Shown here piece after piece: positions 6,333 through 6,384 of a stretch of DNA of 6,384 bases. Under the pieces are notes generated by a model, which saw nothing but the letters and a program-made list of their open reading frames with translations, was not told where the DNA came from and made no database searches. Source of the DNA: Bordetella parapertussis (GTDB lineage Bacteria > Pseudomonadota > Gammaproteobacteria > Burkholderiales > Burkholderiaceae_A); NCBI GenBank assembly GCA_945901825.1, contig CAMDMC010000052.1:1-6384 (forward strand), given 5' to 3'. The position numbers were made by a program, and so were the translations under genes. Within the stretch, counting starts at the first letter, position 1. Each line of letters starts with the position of its first letter.

Positions 6333-6384
6333 GCGACCATGCCTATTCTTCGAAGTGAATTGGTTAGCTAAAACTGTTTAAGGG
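6333..6384 (-). other. upstream region of the dehydrogenase gene, cut by window edge
   Basis: These 52 nt precede the dehydrogenase start and must hold at least part of its leader. The symmetric octamer CTTCGAAG (6348-6355) and the palindrome TTAGCTAA (6364-6371) are present. No -35/-10 pair is convincing. Too little is visible to call a promoter or to see the next gene. Confidence 0.4.

Noticed and set aside
6329..6340. Three-codon ATG GTC GCA TGA frame overlapping the dehydrogenase start on the minus strand
   Set aside because: Too short to judge, no ribosome site of its own, and easily expected by chance; not called as a leader peptide.
4830..6384. Zur-type operator for the transporter genes
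   Set aside because: I looked for an AT-rich GTTATA-like dyad upstream of and within the dehydrogenase gene by eye and found none convincing; the true promoter may lie outside the window.

Overview
The window is a moderately GC-rich, tightly packed bacterial chromosome segment. Every gene I can support lies on the minus strand, so transcription runs from position 6384 towards 1. The gene content suggests a proteobacterium, probably beta- or gammaproteobacterial: an MmsA-type dehydrogenase, a LolD/MacB-like ABC cassette with a DUF3299 protein, an EamA transporter, and a tRNA-Asn with an encoded CCA end. I cannot name a genus from the sequence alone.

In transcription order, the right part (6332-2026) looks like one five-gene unit. 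A complete CoA-acylating methylmalonate-semialdehyde dehydrogenase (4830-6332) is followed after only 11 nt by an ABC ATPase (4075-4818). After a further 31 nt comes a MacB/FtsX-type permease (2760-4043), then a secreted DUF3299 protein (2222-2788), then a 73-residue two-helix membrane protein (2026-2247). The last two junctions overlap by 29 and 26 nt, so translation is probably coupled. The ATPase-permease-DUF3299 core resembles a locus I recall from Pseudomonas aeruginosa (PA4064-PA4066 region), reported to be induced under zinc limitation. Here it lacks the DUF2796 partner, follows a dehydrogenase gene, and gains an unrecognised small membrane protein. This is the least characterised part of the window.

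A 201-nt intergenic region (1825-2025) separates this unit from the next gene. It holds two clear symmetric elements: an inverted pair of DnaA-box-like 9-mers (one a perfect TTATCCACA), and a perfect 9+1+9 palindrome 64 nt before the next start codon that looks like a regulator binding site.

The left part has an EamA/DMT-family ten-helix exporter (877-1824) and, 19 nt after its stop codon, a tRNA-Asn(GUU) (782-857). A short spacer with two hairpins follows, and then the first 207 codons of a NERD-domain protein (1-623) that runs off the window edge. It is probably the N-terminus of a NERD nuclease/helicase-type protein. No insertion sequence, integrase, CRISPR array or rRNA is visible.
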